Origin: Euglena gracilis
Lineage: Eukaryota > Euglenida > Euglenophyceae > Euglenales
Direction of reading: 5' to 3'
NCBI GenBank assembly: GCA_039621445.1
Contig: CP154955.1
Coordinates: forward strand, 28,651,471 to 28,715,470
Length of the DNA: 64,000 nucleotides
Shown: positions 12,301 through 24,068 of the stretch, one piece after another
Layout: each line of letters starts with the position of its first letter
How positions within the stretch are numbered: position 1 is the stretch's first letter
Made by a program: the position numbers and the translations under genes
The notes under the pieces: generated by a model
What the model saw: only the letters and a program-made list of their open reading frames with translations
What the model was told of the DNA's origin: nothing
Databases searched by the model: none

Positions 12301-15300
12301 ATGCACACACGCGCGCAGACACACACACGCACACACATGCACACACACAAACACGCCTGCACGCGTGCACACACACACACACACACACACACATGCAAGT
12401 TAACCCAACTTCATTATACCCTCAGCCGCTTCGGCTTTCCAACTCCATAACTGATTGACAGAGCTGCATCTCAACTAATTAATTGAGCTGCTGCCCAGAT
12501 CGGCCTTGGCAGGTTGGTGGGTTTACACACAAATCCTCCGCAGCCCTTCGGGGGAGCCCGGCCGCCATTGGCAGCATTCCCAACCCCCACCCGCGCCGTA
12601 GGCCGTGCAGTGCATTGAGGACCTGGCGGACCACCAGAAAAAGCTGGAGGCCAGCCCTGCGAGGTCCCCCCCCCCCAGCCCTCTTATTGAAAGGCTTTCC
12701 ACGACTGATGGTGAGGGGCGTGGTGGTGAGCTGTTGGAAGTGGCCCGGGGGATCCCTGCTTCAACCGCCATCCCCCCCCCCCCGAAACAGAATCGGGGAT
12801 CTGTTCCGGTCCATTAACCCCTGCATCAGTTCAGCCCGAGCCAAACAAAGTAATTTTCAGGATTTTGGATTTTGGGGGTCAGGGCGTTACAGGACGCCTG
12901 CAATCCCTGTGGTCGGTGGGTCGGGTGTGAGGATCGAACCTCCCCCCCTTGCCAGCCAGGTGGGGAGAAATGGGTGTGGGTTGATGCCCCGATGGGTGGG
13001 TTTGCAAAGAAAAATGGGCCATATGACGTCGCTAAAGCCGAAGGGCAGCCTATCCCTGGGGGGGGGGGGTCCTGCGAACACCCTCATTTCATTTTGCCCT
13101 CCCGAAGAATGGTTGGATGGTTTGCTTTCGGGGTGCAAAATCGACCAAAAATGGGTAAAAAAAGGATTGGCCTCGGCAAATCTTCGGCCAAAAAAGATTT
13201 TTTGGCATAATTGCCAGTTTTTTTTTGCCATGCTTTGTAGTATCGATTTTTTGGACCCAGTTGGGCCTGGTTTCATAGGGGGTCAGTCAGCCGGGGCAGG
13301 AACACAAACACCTTTTTTGTGTGTTTTGTGTTTATTTTTCAGCAATTTTGGGATTTTTGCTGGAATTTTTTTTTGAGCATGAAAAATTCCTCTTTTTGGT
13401 CCCATTTTTCCCTTGAAACCAAAAAAATATTGTCCGTTTTTTCCCGTCATTTTTTGCATTTTTGGGGGTCAACAAATTATTATTTTTTTATGCCAAGTGT
13501 AAAATTTTCCCCAGCAGAGCCAAAATCTAAGAGGACTTAGAAATTTCTGAGTCCTCGCCAGCAGAAAGTGTAGATCCTGGAGGCCCTCCTGAAGGGCTTT
13601 ACATGCAACGTGCGTTTTTTTTTGTGTTTTTGTGTGTTTAATTGTGTTTATTTGCCTAAATTTTCCAGCCTCTGAGATGCCCCCCCCCCTCCCCGGGCTG
13701 TACAAGAATCCCCGCAACCCCATGGGGGGTCCGACCCCCCCCCCCCACCAGGCCTTCCTGTACAGCCCTGCCCCCCCCCAGAAGTCCCTACGCCACGCCC
13801 GTATCCCGGGCCATCTGTCCCCCCCCCCCCGCCCATCTCGCGTCCCCACAGGGTGGGGGAGGTCCCGCGGCTGGTGCACAGCCGGCGGGCGCCGCTGGCG
13901 GGCCAGGCCAAGCTGCAGCGACGTGCGGCCACCCCCAAGCCACCACGGGAGCGGCACTTCAGCGTTGAGGCCATACCATTGCTTAACACCTGTCCCCCCC
14001 CCCAGGGGGTGACTGACTGGTTTTTTCAGAGTGACTGACTGGTTTTTGGCCCAGACCCCCTCCCCCCCGGGGGTGGGGTAGGCCCGAAAATGAAAACGTG
14101 GCAAAGCCAAAGGCGCTGGAATTTTTTTGGATTTTTTTCGAGACTTTTTTGGCAAATGTGCATTGCCACCTGAATGCTCCCCCGTGGGGGGGTAAAGTGA
14201 CTGACTGTTTTTTTTTTTTAGGAAAAAGTGACTGACTGGTTTTTTCAGAGTGGAAACTGACCCCCCCTCCCCCCGGGGGTCGCGAAACAATGGTATGGTC
14301 GAGGCCCACCCGTGGGGCGGCGACGACCTCCGCTCCCCGTACGGCAGGTCCAGCGGTGCTGGCGCCGTGGTTGCGATGACAGCGTTTCCCGGGGCAGGGG
14401 GGCGGTCTGGGCCCCTGATCAAGGAGGGGGTGGGCATGGGGGACACCTCCTTCTCCCTAAAGCCCAGACACCCTCCTTACAAACCCTGGATCCTTGGCGG
14501 TGGCCCAGGAGGCGTTTCCCCAGAAGGGTCCATTTTTTTCTGTGGTTATTTAATTTAAATAAAATGGCATTTTTTGCATGTTTTCATGCAAAGGTGTACA
14601 AAATAGAACTTTGGGCCGATTTATAAAGGCATTTTTTGTGTGGGCACTTTCCACCGGGCTGAAAATCAGCCATTTTGCCATACATGTGTCCCCCCCCCTT
14701 TCCTGGAGGATCCTGACCCCCACCCCCACCTGGACTTTTTCCAGCAGCCAACAAACAACGCACCTGGGCAATTGCCACACGGTGAGTAACTGCCACACAG
14801 CGGGCAAATGCCAGCATTTAAGCATGTTGTATTACCCGCAGCGTGTATTCATTGAACGGCAGCCGGAAAGTGAATGATTTTGTATCTCAACCTCACAGAA
14901 TATTCCATAAATTTTCTATCACCGTGAGAACTCATCTCTCCTGAAACAAGATCGTCTTAAGGTTGTTTAATCCTGCAGTACATGTTGCTGCAGCATTGCC
15001 CACACACGTTATTTTTTTCGGCTGCTGGCCTGCCAAACCCTGCTTGGGAGGTTGCTCACTGAGTTCAATCTATTTCTCTAAATTGTCAAATTTTAATTGT
15101 TAATTGAATTGTTAAATTGCTAAATCATTTGGTTGACGGAGATCCATCTGCCCTCCCTTTTTTTCTCAGCCGCTACATCGCTGCAGATTATGGTTATGGC
15201 CCGGCCAGGGAGGCTTGCTTTGAGCATGTTTGCTGTCGAGATTTTTGTGTTTCTGCATTGGGTTGGTCATGTGTGCACAACAAGCATTTTATTATGTCGT

Positions 15301-18300
15301 GTTGTGTAGTGTGGTGTGGTGTGGTGTAATGTTGTGCTGTGTAGCGTTGCCTTGTGTTGCGTTGTCGTGTGGTGTGGTGTGGTGTGGTGTGGTGTGGTGT
15401 GGTGTGGTGTGGTGTGGTGTGGTGTGGTGTGGTGTGGTGTGGTGTGGTGTGGTGTGGTGTGGTGTGGTGTGGTGTGGTGTGGTGTGGTGTGGTGTGGTGT
15501 GGTGTGGTGTGGTGTGGTGTGGTGTGGTGTGTTTTGTCTGATGTGTTGATGACATTTTTCTTTTTGGCAAAAGGGACTGCACCCCCCCCCCAGCACTCTC
15601 CCTGCAGTCATCCTCTTCAAACAGATGGCGGGCCTCGGAGTACCCCGGTGTGCCAACCAGCATCCCAATGGAGCCTTTGCAAGAAGTCCTTGCTCTCCAT
15701 CTGGGCTTCCGTTTGACGAGCGGTAGGGTCGGGGTATCCAGGGGCCAAATATTTATCTTCGTTGTGTTTGTGCCAGGAAAGTGCTTCCGTTTTTTTTTTC
15801 ACATGGGCGTGCGTTTTTTTCCTCTTCTGAATAAGGCACCTGAGAACATGATTTTGGGACGGGCGCCAACGTGGTCAACGTCAGTGCCTCCACTGGTATG
15901 GGACGAGAACGGCCAGCATTTCCTAAACCCTATTTTTGGCAAAAAAAAGTGTACTGAAGGAAAAGTGGACCACACCGCAGCCCTGGAACCTTCTTTCCCC
16001 CTTTCCCCCTTTTTCCCCCCTTCTTTTGATACTCTCGGGGAGACTGGAGAATGCCTCCTCACTGCGGTGGGGGTCCCATATGCCGGAGCTGGGTTGGACT
16101 ATGGGGCTGAATCAGACACTGGAAAGTAGTTATTACATTTGTTTTGTTATTTTGCCTTGGATCGCACAATGGTACACAAATTCGTATTCTAGACCTAAGC
16201 TTTGAGCTGTGTTGCCAGCAATCTTTCACAAATGTTCCCCTCGCCGCCTCGGTGACCTCCAGGGAACGATGCATCCTGACATTCCAGCTGTTCTTTAGGC
16301 TGTCGGACAGGAATTCAAATTTGTCCACAGGGGTAGGGGGGGGGGTCCTGGGAAAAAAAGAGTCCTTCGGCTTAAGCGCCGCCCCACTCCCATCACTTAG
16401 GTGGTGCCTCCACTTTTGTGTGTCTTCCCCAAGTTGGGCTGGGTGAGTTGCGTTGCTTTTCAGCCGCCTCGTGCTTCTTCGCCCCAACGGAGGTTTGGGC
16501 CATAGCCTGTGCCATTTGGGGTTTCTTCTCTTCCCTGTCGTCCCAGGGTTTCCCCATCTCGCTTTCAGGCCAGCCGCTGCTCTATCGTGATGGGCGGGAA
16601 GTTCCTTGCTACGTGTGGCGTGCCTGCCACCATATGGCGACACTAAATATGAAACCCAGCAGCATACCAACGACTTTTAAATAGCTTTGAGTCGCTTAGA
16701 CACAAAGGAAGCATGCAGTGACAAATTCGTGCAATTCAATTATCTAATTTATGAAATAAGTTAGATTTTGTAGATTAAGTTAGATTTTTGCAGAACGAGT
16801 TTTGTTGCACAAAGCTCGTCCTTGGACGCCCTCCCCCCCAGATGACTGATGGGTTCCCCCCCTCCCCCGGAGTGGTGGACTGATCTTGGGTTTGGCCGGA
16901 ATAACCAAAACGAGCCATTCAGCACAGAAAGAATATTATCCGCTCCCCCCCCCCCTTGCCCACCGACCACCCCCAAATACCAACCCCCCCCCCCGGTCGA
17001 GGGTTGCAGGTCAGGGGGTGCATATGACCCCCCCCCCGGGTTGTCGGAACCTGGTCGGTGGCAGGGGGGGGGGTCCTCTGAAGGAAAAAAAAGACCAGAA
17101 AGGATATTTTGGGTGATTTTGTCCCAAGTGGGTGAAGTGACAGACTGCCCCCCTGCTGGAGGCACATTGACTGGCTGGTTTTGCCCAAGGACTTAGACGG
17201 CCGGGAATGCACTCTTCATTTTTGGTGGTTTTTTGCGCACCTGCGCATTCTTTTGTGACCAAGTGTGTCGCCATCACTTGACGGGGCGGCCGACCCGTCA
17301 GGTGAAACCCCTGGTACCAAAATGGGTACCACTACCTTCGATCCCTGGGTTTTTTCCTGGGCAAACCGACTTTTTTCGTTTTGAAAATGACGGTTTAACA
17401 CCTCCGCGGAGCGAGGGAAAACCCCCGTCTGACGAAGTAGGTGCGACACGAACTGCTGTTTTACGAGGACGAACCCTCGTCGGGTGAAGGCGTTGTACCT
17501 GTGGCTGTCCCCCCTGTTTTGTGGTGCCGAGTGAATGCACAGGTGCGCATTCACCCCCCTCCCCGTCCCGTCCTTTTCCTGAAGTTTTGGACGGTTATTG
17601 TGGCTCCCAGGGGTGGTTGTGGGAAGGGGGTGCCGTGGTCTCTACAGTTAAAGTGGAGGGGAGGTTCTGTGCCCTGTGCTGGAAGCAGGGCACGAGGGGG
17701 CGATGGTGAATGTTTGTTGTGTACGTGTACTCTGCATTCAGAGAGTGGCGGGGTGGGTGTGTTTAAATCAAGACCAGATGTCTGTTGGGGAGGGCTCGTT
17801 ACCCTCCTCAGGCTACCTGCTGTTTGCCATTCCACACGGTGTACTGCACCCCTCTGTGACACATGCAGGCACAGCATCCCTCCAGTGGCGCACGCCGTCC
17901 GCTCCGCATGTGCCTTCTCATAGGCACCACGGCACATCACCATGTAGAACCACCTGTGTTCAGGTGTGAGGTTTGGGATGGGGTGCTGGGTATGGAAGGG
18001 GGGGGGCTGGCTTGCACCCCTTTCCTGTGTGTCACTGGTTTTTAAAACTATGGAGCGGAGCCCCGCTTCAAGCCTTTCTGCCACAGATTACACCCTCCAG
18101 AACAGCCCTCACAAACGACATAAAATGGCTCCTCTCCGAGATTGCATGAGGCACAAGAATGCGCACGTGCGCACTCTTGAGGCCATTCCTTCGCTGGCTG
18201 GCTGTAATTCTATCTGGAGGAGAGCAGGAGGGGAGCAAGGCTGGGCATCCACAAGAGTGCGCACCTGCGCATTCCGTGAGGGGGAGTGCGCATTCTCTGT

Positions 18301-21300
18301 GTTGTGGGGAGCTGTGTCTCACACCCCTGAACCCAGTGCCAGCACAGCATTCTGGCAGGGCTATCCCCATGGTGCACTGCTGGCTTTTTTGTTCGCAATT
18401 TCAGAGGCATCTCATTGCACAGGAGGATGCCGGCAGAGTAGGGTGAACGTCTCCTGGGCGGTTCCTCCACCTTGTGTGCTGAGTTGTTTGGCATGGCTCT
18501 GTACAGCAACCTCCTACCACGGTGCTGTAAGGGGAGACAAAAGAAGGGAATGCGCATGTGCGCATTCACCCCGATGTGCCATGTTTGACCTCGGCCATTG
18601 CGGATGGGGTGTGTGGAGAAGGTGTGTGCATATGTGCTTTCCGTGTTCTTCACAGCGGCCAGGGGTTGTGTAGTTTGCAGTGTTGGTGCGTCGACTCTGA
18701 GTTCATGATAAAAAAGGGTTCTGTGTGGTGGGTGACGTTTGTTGCCAGCAAGGCCACAGGTGGTGGTCCTCCTCTGCCGTGTTTCGCTCCAGGGCTGCCT
18801 CGTCCTCGGACACCATTGGATCCTCGCAGAGAGGTCTACACTTCAGCTGTGTGGTTTCAAGCCCAGGCCAGGCGGGGGGAGTTGGCGTGGGTGGTGGCAT
18901 ACCCACCTGGGAGTGAAAATATTCGACGGTGTGGCTGTCATTCAAAGAAAGGCACAGGACGCTTTTTTGCGCATGTGCGCATTCACCGGCTTTTCACTCA
19001 TGCCATGAAAGACTACTGACCGCATTTGGGATTAGGGTGCCCGTCACTGAGGAACTTCCTGGGGCATTGAAGTCCCTTTCTCATCCGTTTTCCCTTGGTA
19101 TGACACAGTGGAATACACAGAAAAAACAGAACGGAAAAAATTACTGGGTTTATCGGCAAGTTTTTGTTGTGATGGGCTTGTGCCTGTCTCACAGATCTCA
19201 AGGGCCTGGAGAAAATTTGGGGCAAGGACTGACCAGTGGTGTCCGCTTCTTTAAGTCCATTTAAATTGTGAATTAATTCTGTGTTTACAGACCGTTTTGG
19301 GGTCAATGATGCCGAAGGTGGTGACAGGCGTGTTTCGCTCTCGAGGTGCCAACCCCATGAGCACTGTGGGTGGAACCAGACACAACCCCCTGCGTTGACC
19401 CTAATTGTGGGGCACAGTGCTTCTTGCACCGTGCACCGCAGCCCAACGTAAGGTTGTTCAGTGCGACCATTGGCTGTGTGCTGCCATGCACGCTCTGGGG
19501 CGTGGGGTCGGACAACACTGGCACCAACCTCTTTATCACCTCCACCGGGTGGGTGACGGTTACCTGTGTGTTGCTACGTGCTCCACACGTTCATGAGAGC
19601 AGCGCAGGCTGGGCTGGGCACTGGACTGCAGCGGGTGAAGTGGATTTGTTCGGTGACTTGCACTGCAGGGGTTAGTTCCTCTGTCACTGAAGGACATGAA
19701 TTCGTGCCTTGACACCTGCCGTCGCCGAGCGCAGGGTTTTCCATGCTGCTGCAGGTGCGGTGTTGCAGGGTGTGGTCTGGTACAGCGACATGGTTGCCCA
19801 GGGTGATTCCCTTGGTTCATCTCCCCCTCACACACCCATGTTCTGCAAGCCCGAAACCACAGCATAGCGGTGCACAGCTCGCATTCAAGGCAGGCAAACA
19901 ACTGGCCATACCCAGTGTGTCCGATGATTGATGCGCGCGTGCGCATTCCCCCTTCCCACAGCCTGTGTCCATTCCAAAAAATGCGCACCTGCGCATTTTT
20001 TGAGGTTTCAAAAATGCGAGGTGCGCATTTTTCGGCCTTGACACTCGGTAATACACCTGTTGTTTTGACCTTGGGAGGGCTGTGTCTCTGTGGCTGCAAG
20101 GAGTTCCTTCCCAGTCTCGTCCCGGGTTCGCCAGGCCCTGCCCCCGGAAGCCATCAGCACGCACCAGTGAACCCAAGGTGGCACACCCAGGTCCAGGTTG
20201 GCTTGCAAACAAAAAAGGGGTTCAAAATTAATTGCATTTGCAGCATTTGCAGCAATTTTTCAATAATTGGCCCCTTTGCCAAAAATTGTCCAGTGACCGC
20301 GTCCCACCACAGCTGGTGGTCAGGATCACCCCACCTTCCCGCTCCCCCAGTCTCTGATGTCACCTCCCTCACTTCGCTAGCTATTCCTCACCCAAGGTTA
20401 GTTAGGGTTAGGGTTATATTTCCCCGAAGTGCCAACCTGAGGCGATAAATCTGGCATACAGTTTTGTTTTCTAACCAAGATTTTCGACTTGCTACCACGT
20501 ATGGCAGTGTTCTTTACATTTGCGAACAACGCAAACTACATTTTCTCCAGTTGTGACCATTGTTCGTAACTCCCACTCTGATGGGTGCAGGGTGGTTTGA
20601 TTGTGTGTAACACCCAACTCAGTGCACCTTTCAAGGCATTGGAACCATGGCTTTATAAGTATTTCATTCGGAAAGGCCAAGGAAGCCCGAAAGACAACAA
20701 GATTTTTCAACGTTGCTGAGCGCCAGTTTAAGGCATTCAAAGCCATTTTTTTTCTTCAAGTCCATGCTCAGTCCAAGGACGATCAAGGCATCAAACAGTG
20801 ATCAAAATCAAAAAGTCGAACAGCATATTTTTTTTGCAGAGAATATTGTTCCAGCGATGCCAGAAGTGATTTTTTTACCCTCCTGTTGGCTTTTTTTATG
20901 CCGAGATTTTGCAACATCGTTTTTCAAGAATTTTGCCAGACTGAAAGTTTTAAGGCATTTTAAGGCATTTGGGCCAAAGTATTCCAGGTGCATTTTAAGG
21001 CTTTTGAAGGTTTTTTAAGACTCCTGTAAAAAACAACCTAAACTGCCTGCCAGGGTCACCGTTGAGCAAGGTGTTCCGCTGGATCCACCCCCACCCACAG
21101 CGGGGAGCGACCGAAAACGGCGTCCCATTGTTGCCGTTCAGCGCGGTTCAGGGGGTACCTCCCTTCCCCCCTTCCAGCCGTCCTGCGACCCGGCCCTCCC
21201 GGACCCTGCCCAGCGCCGATACTACTCCGCCAGCTACCTCTCGCCGCTCTGCGTCCCGTCCCCGAACCCGGCCTCGGGGGTGTACCCGGTGTGTGAGCCG

Positions 21301-21863
21301 CGCGCGCGCGCGTGTGCGTGGTGGACCTCCGTTGGCCTTTTCCCTTGCTGTTGGTGAGCGCCATCCAGTTTGGATCGGCCCGTGCAGTGGGAGGGCGGGC
21401 TCATCTCACAGATGCCGATGACTGTCTACGGCGGCAGCGCCCGGCTGGCGGCCCCGTACACCGCGGAAGTCAGCCAACGCCGCAGCAGCATGCCGAACCG
21501 GGTATGCATTTTATTTGTTATCACCCTAAGCCCTGGCTGGCAGCTGTTGTAGCCGCAAGTCCACAACTGCGGATGGCTTCACCTGTGCTGTTTGCCACAC
21601 AATGTGCTTGTTTATGTGGACAGTTTTTGGCGACAGTCTTCCCCTTGTCTTGCTCAGTCCAGAACACCAAAGATGTATGCAAATATTATCTGGAAAACCC
21701 CAACTGCCAAATTCACATCCGAAGGGGACACCTGAGTTCTGGCAGAACTAGCAGAAAACAGGCTGTGTTTTCCTTATTTTGAAGGCCCAGCAATGCCTTG
21801 CCTTGGCAGGTGTATGAAAACGACCCGCGGTTCCAGTTGCTCAGTAACTTCCAGGTCGATTGA
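6391..21863 (+). CDS. C2-domain / coiled-coil protein with Ser-Pro-Tyr tail
   Basis: A C2 domain is assembled from exons 6391-6483 (start MLRTLFITVVDAVDLKNAD), 8802-8912, 9916-10078 and 10252-10391, all joined in phase. Calcium-site aspartates are visible in VDLKNAD, KSDPY and RDKDTFGSD, so calcium-dependent membrane binding is likely. Coiled-coil exons follow: about 11771-11907 (AAEQRRQQQHEAEAEALRQE), 12095-12166 and 12611-12663. Then come 13852 to about 13980, weaker candidates at 14304-14346, 15170-15212 and 16569-16611, and tail exons 21101-21145, 21178-21288 (RRYYSASYLSPLCVP), 21412-21501 and 21810-21863, which ends SNFQVD and TGA. The start is chosen because the C2 fold begins directly at this ATG. 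The architecture is C2, disordered linker, coiled coil, low-complexity tail. I do not recognise a named orthologue. Middle exons may be missing, and the coiled-coil exon ends at a GC rather than a GT. Confidence 0.72.
6672..7640. repeat. CCGGAATAAA minisatellite in two blocks
   Basis: Units of CCGGAATAAA, partly alternating with TTCCGGAATAAA, occur at about 6672-6712 and again at about 7490-7625. About 780 bp of single-copy sequence separates the blocks, which lie inside the first intron of the C2 gene. Confidence 0.85.
9180..9212. repeat. Interstitial telomere-like tract (GGTTAG)n
   Basis: About five units of GGTTAG / GGGTTA lie within an intron of the C2 gene. A shorter run (about 2.5 units) lies at 20397-20417. 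These are internal sites, not a chromosome end. Confidence 0.8.
9432..9760. repeat. C/G-tract dispersed repeat, family A copy 1
   Basis: This copy carries the family A signature: a C tract, GTGACTGGTTT..TTCAGAGTGACTGACTGG, TTTTTGGCCCGGACCCC, the hairpin GGCGCCGAAGGCC, GAGTGGCCGACCCC and GGAGTGACCCCCC..GGTCGGTAAAAA. The order matches the copy at 53455-53790. It lies within the C2-gene intron 8913-9915. Confidence 0.75.
11390..11715. other. T-rich intronic tract
   Basis: A homopolymer-rich T tract lies upstream of the first coiled-coil exon. Motifs such as TTTTTTGCATTTTT recur but form no coherent frame. Long minus-strand Lys/Asn-rich frames here are by-products of the T tract. Confidence 0.6.
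12286..12395. repeat. CA/CG dinucleotide microsatellite
   Basis: CACACA and CGCGCG runs with CATGCA interruptions lie in the intron between coiled-coil exons 12095-12166 and 12611-12663. Confidence 0.9.
13990..14290. repeat. C/G-tract dispersed repeat, family A copy 2
   Basis: GGGTGACTGACTGGTTTTTT, CAGAGTGACTGACTGG and TTTTTGGCCCAGACCCCCTC match copies at 9432 and 53455. A further GTGACTGACTG phrase lies at 14196-14250. The copy sits in an intron of the C2 gene. Confidence 0.75.
15316..15532. repeat. (GGTGT)n pentanucleotide array
   Basis: About 200 bp of almost perfect GGTGT units lie inside the C2 gene. Frames of Cys-Gly-Val-Val and His-Thr-Thr repeats on the two strands are its translations. 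Confidence 0.97.
17234..20026. promoter_or_regulatory. Cluster of TGCGCANNTGCGCA near-palindromes
   Basis: Full or nearly full copies lie at 17234, 17535 (one mismatch), 18160, 18258, 18551, 18968, 19932 (one mismatch) and 19982, with a shorter variant at 20014. Most extend to GAATGCGCANNTGCGCATTC. The core is an E-box (CANNTG) between two GCGC arms. All copies lie in non-exonic DNA of the C2 gene. A regulatory role is inference; the repetition is seen directly. Confidence 0.55.
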
Positions 21864-24065
21864 CCCCCAAAGCGGACCCGCCCTTCGTCCCCTCCCACCA
21901 CACACCCCCTGTCCGCCGCCGTGCCCTGGACCCCTTCCTTTCCCCTGATGGGGGTCATGCTGGAGCGCGCACCCCCCCCCCCCCAAGGGCAGCCCCAATC
22001 GCCATTTTGTGTTGCGGGATTTCTTAAGCCGGAGACGACCAACCCCAGGGGGAGGGGTTCCAGCCAGCCAGCCAGCCAGCCAGCCGCCAGTCAGCAGCTC
22101 TCAGCCGCTGCCAACCTCTGGGAAGGAGTCCATTAAGTAATGCTCTGGCTTTAAAAAAAATATGTCTTATGGAACCGATCGCTTGACAATCTCATCTCTG
22201 CCCGCTCTTCTGCTCCATCTAAGCATGGACTCCGCAACACACGCGCACCACGATGTTGTATTATTCTTATTGTTTGGGGCTGTGGCGCATTATCTCTCCA
22301 CAAGGGGCCTCTTCACTCCACTTCTCCCCCGCATCCGACGTTGCCTCTTGCCTGCCAGTATGTTCATAAGTACAGAAGTTCCGGTTTCGTCTGTTTACCT
22401 TTTTTTTGTTTCCATGGGAGAAATTTACTGTGGGGAACAACAAGGGATGAGACATGGTTAGCAACAGGGCAATTCATTATGGTATTGATTCATCAATATC
22501 TCTTTCTTCCCCCCGATGTCATTGGCCCTGCATAAAAAAGAGGGCCATTCAAATTCAAATTCAAATTCAAATTCATACACATTTATTGCAAGGCTCTTGA
22601 TTTTTACTTTTTCGAGGTACCCAACATGACGTTGACGTGTTTGGCAATGCCTGTGATTTGGTACGACCGATTTCACGCCCCCCCCCCCCCCCGCATTGTC
22701 AGCTTTCCAGTGTGGTATCAGGATGTTCTGCAGATGATGCAGAACCAACAGTTCTGCAAGGTGGGCCCACAACTAAAAAAAAAAACCCTGCCCCCTATCT
22801 CGGGTTTTAGGTGGACTCGGAAAGTGCGTCTCAAAACATGTTCGACCCCGGACAGAAAAGTATGGGGCACTCTGGCCTTTGTTGTCCACTCTGCTCCCGA
22901 GCACCTTGTGAGGTACCCTTACAGCAACGGTATACCCCCTTCGGCTCATAGAACTCTACCAGAACTGCCAACCTGCGGCCCACCCAGGCCCACCCAGGGG
23001 GCAGAGGTGCCATCCGGGCACCACCCGCAAAAGGTGTTTTTGAGCCGAAGATGAGCGTTTTTCGACCCGCCAGCGCCCCATTTTTGGCCTGAAACCCATT
23101 GACTTTGGGTCAATTTGGGGTCAAAAAAAGTCGAAAAAATCGAAAAAAAAATGCCCGAAACCATGTTTTTTGGCCTCCCGGACCCGGAAAAGGCCGGAGG
23201 ACCCCACCCCTGGGGTGGGGTCCAGCCAGCCAGCAGCTGCGGACCCCTCGGGGGTCTGCTGAAATAAAGTTGGGAGGCCGAAAATTTATATAAAAAAAAC
23301 GGGGGGAATGGCTGAAACTGGCTGTTTTGAGGAGTTTTTTGGATTTTCACTCCAACTTTTGGCTGAGAAATGTCATCCTGGTTGGATTTGGGCTGCTTTG
23401 CCTACTTTCGGGGTCCAGCCGGGTTCAGCTGCCAGCCGGCTGGCCCCCCCCCCCCCCCGGACCCCCACCCACATGGGGAGTGGTCCAGCCAGCAGCTGCT
23501 TTTTCCGGCCGGCCCACAGGACTCCCCCCTCCCGGGGGTCCTTAAGAAAACCCCTGTTGGGCACTCAAGGTGTTGTCCCTCTGTAGGGAGGATGCCTCCC
23601 TCCTCCTGATGGGGTCGTGACCAGCAGCAGTGGTGGCGGACACGTCAGATGGCAGGCAGGGTGGCTTTGCAAACCCCTCCCCCCATCCCCGTGCGAAGCT
23701 GACCCTGAAAGCGACCCCCTTACAGCCACCGCTTCCCCGCACCGACCCTGGTCGGAGCGTTGCTATGTCAATGTCCCATTGTGGTCCAAGCCAGGCCGTG
23801 CAACCGCTCCCCCCCAGGATTGAAATCAGGCTCCAGCCAGATCCTGGCCGGCCCAAATTTCGAAATTTCCAAAATTCTTTTGAAGAATCGGCTCGATAAT
23901 GGTCAGGAAATGGTGCGTTGGGGCTTCCCTCATCATTTTGCTGAAAGTTTCCAGCCCAGTTTTGTTTGTGTTTTTCTTTCAAGCCAGGACTTTTTCGCTG
24001 GCTGACCCCTCCCCCAGGGGGTCATCCGGCTGCCAAGAGATTCCCTGCCCCCCCCCCCCCCCCCG
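21864..24065. other. Intergenic stretch between C2 and B-box genes
   Basis: No exon is recognised. It holds a CCAG array (22062-22085), an ATTCAA array (22547-22577), C tracts at 21970, 22678 and 23446, and two related passages (23090-23360 and 23390-23540) built from G/C-tract repeats with CCAGCCAGCAGCTGC. The promoter of the B-box gene is presumably here. Confidence 0.45.
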
Positions 24066-24068
24066 TAT

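Noticed and set aside
12905-12965. tRNA-like T-arm (GGATCGAACCTCC)
   Set aside because: No matching acceptor stem, D-arm or anticodon arm could be drawn around it. No tRNA or rRNA gene is recognised anywhere in the window.
13469-14446. 325-codon minus-strand frame
   Set aside because: It is the antisense of C/G-tract repeats and of the C2-gene exon at 13852. Repeated Gly/Pro runs come from homopolymers.
17234-20026. NRF1 binding sites
   Set aside because: The repeated motif has two additional bases between the GCGCA arms compared with the NRF1 consensus, and the central bases form an E-box instead.
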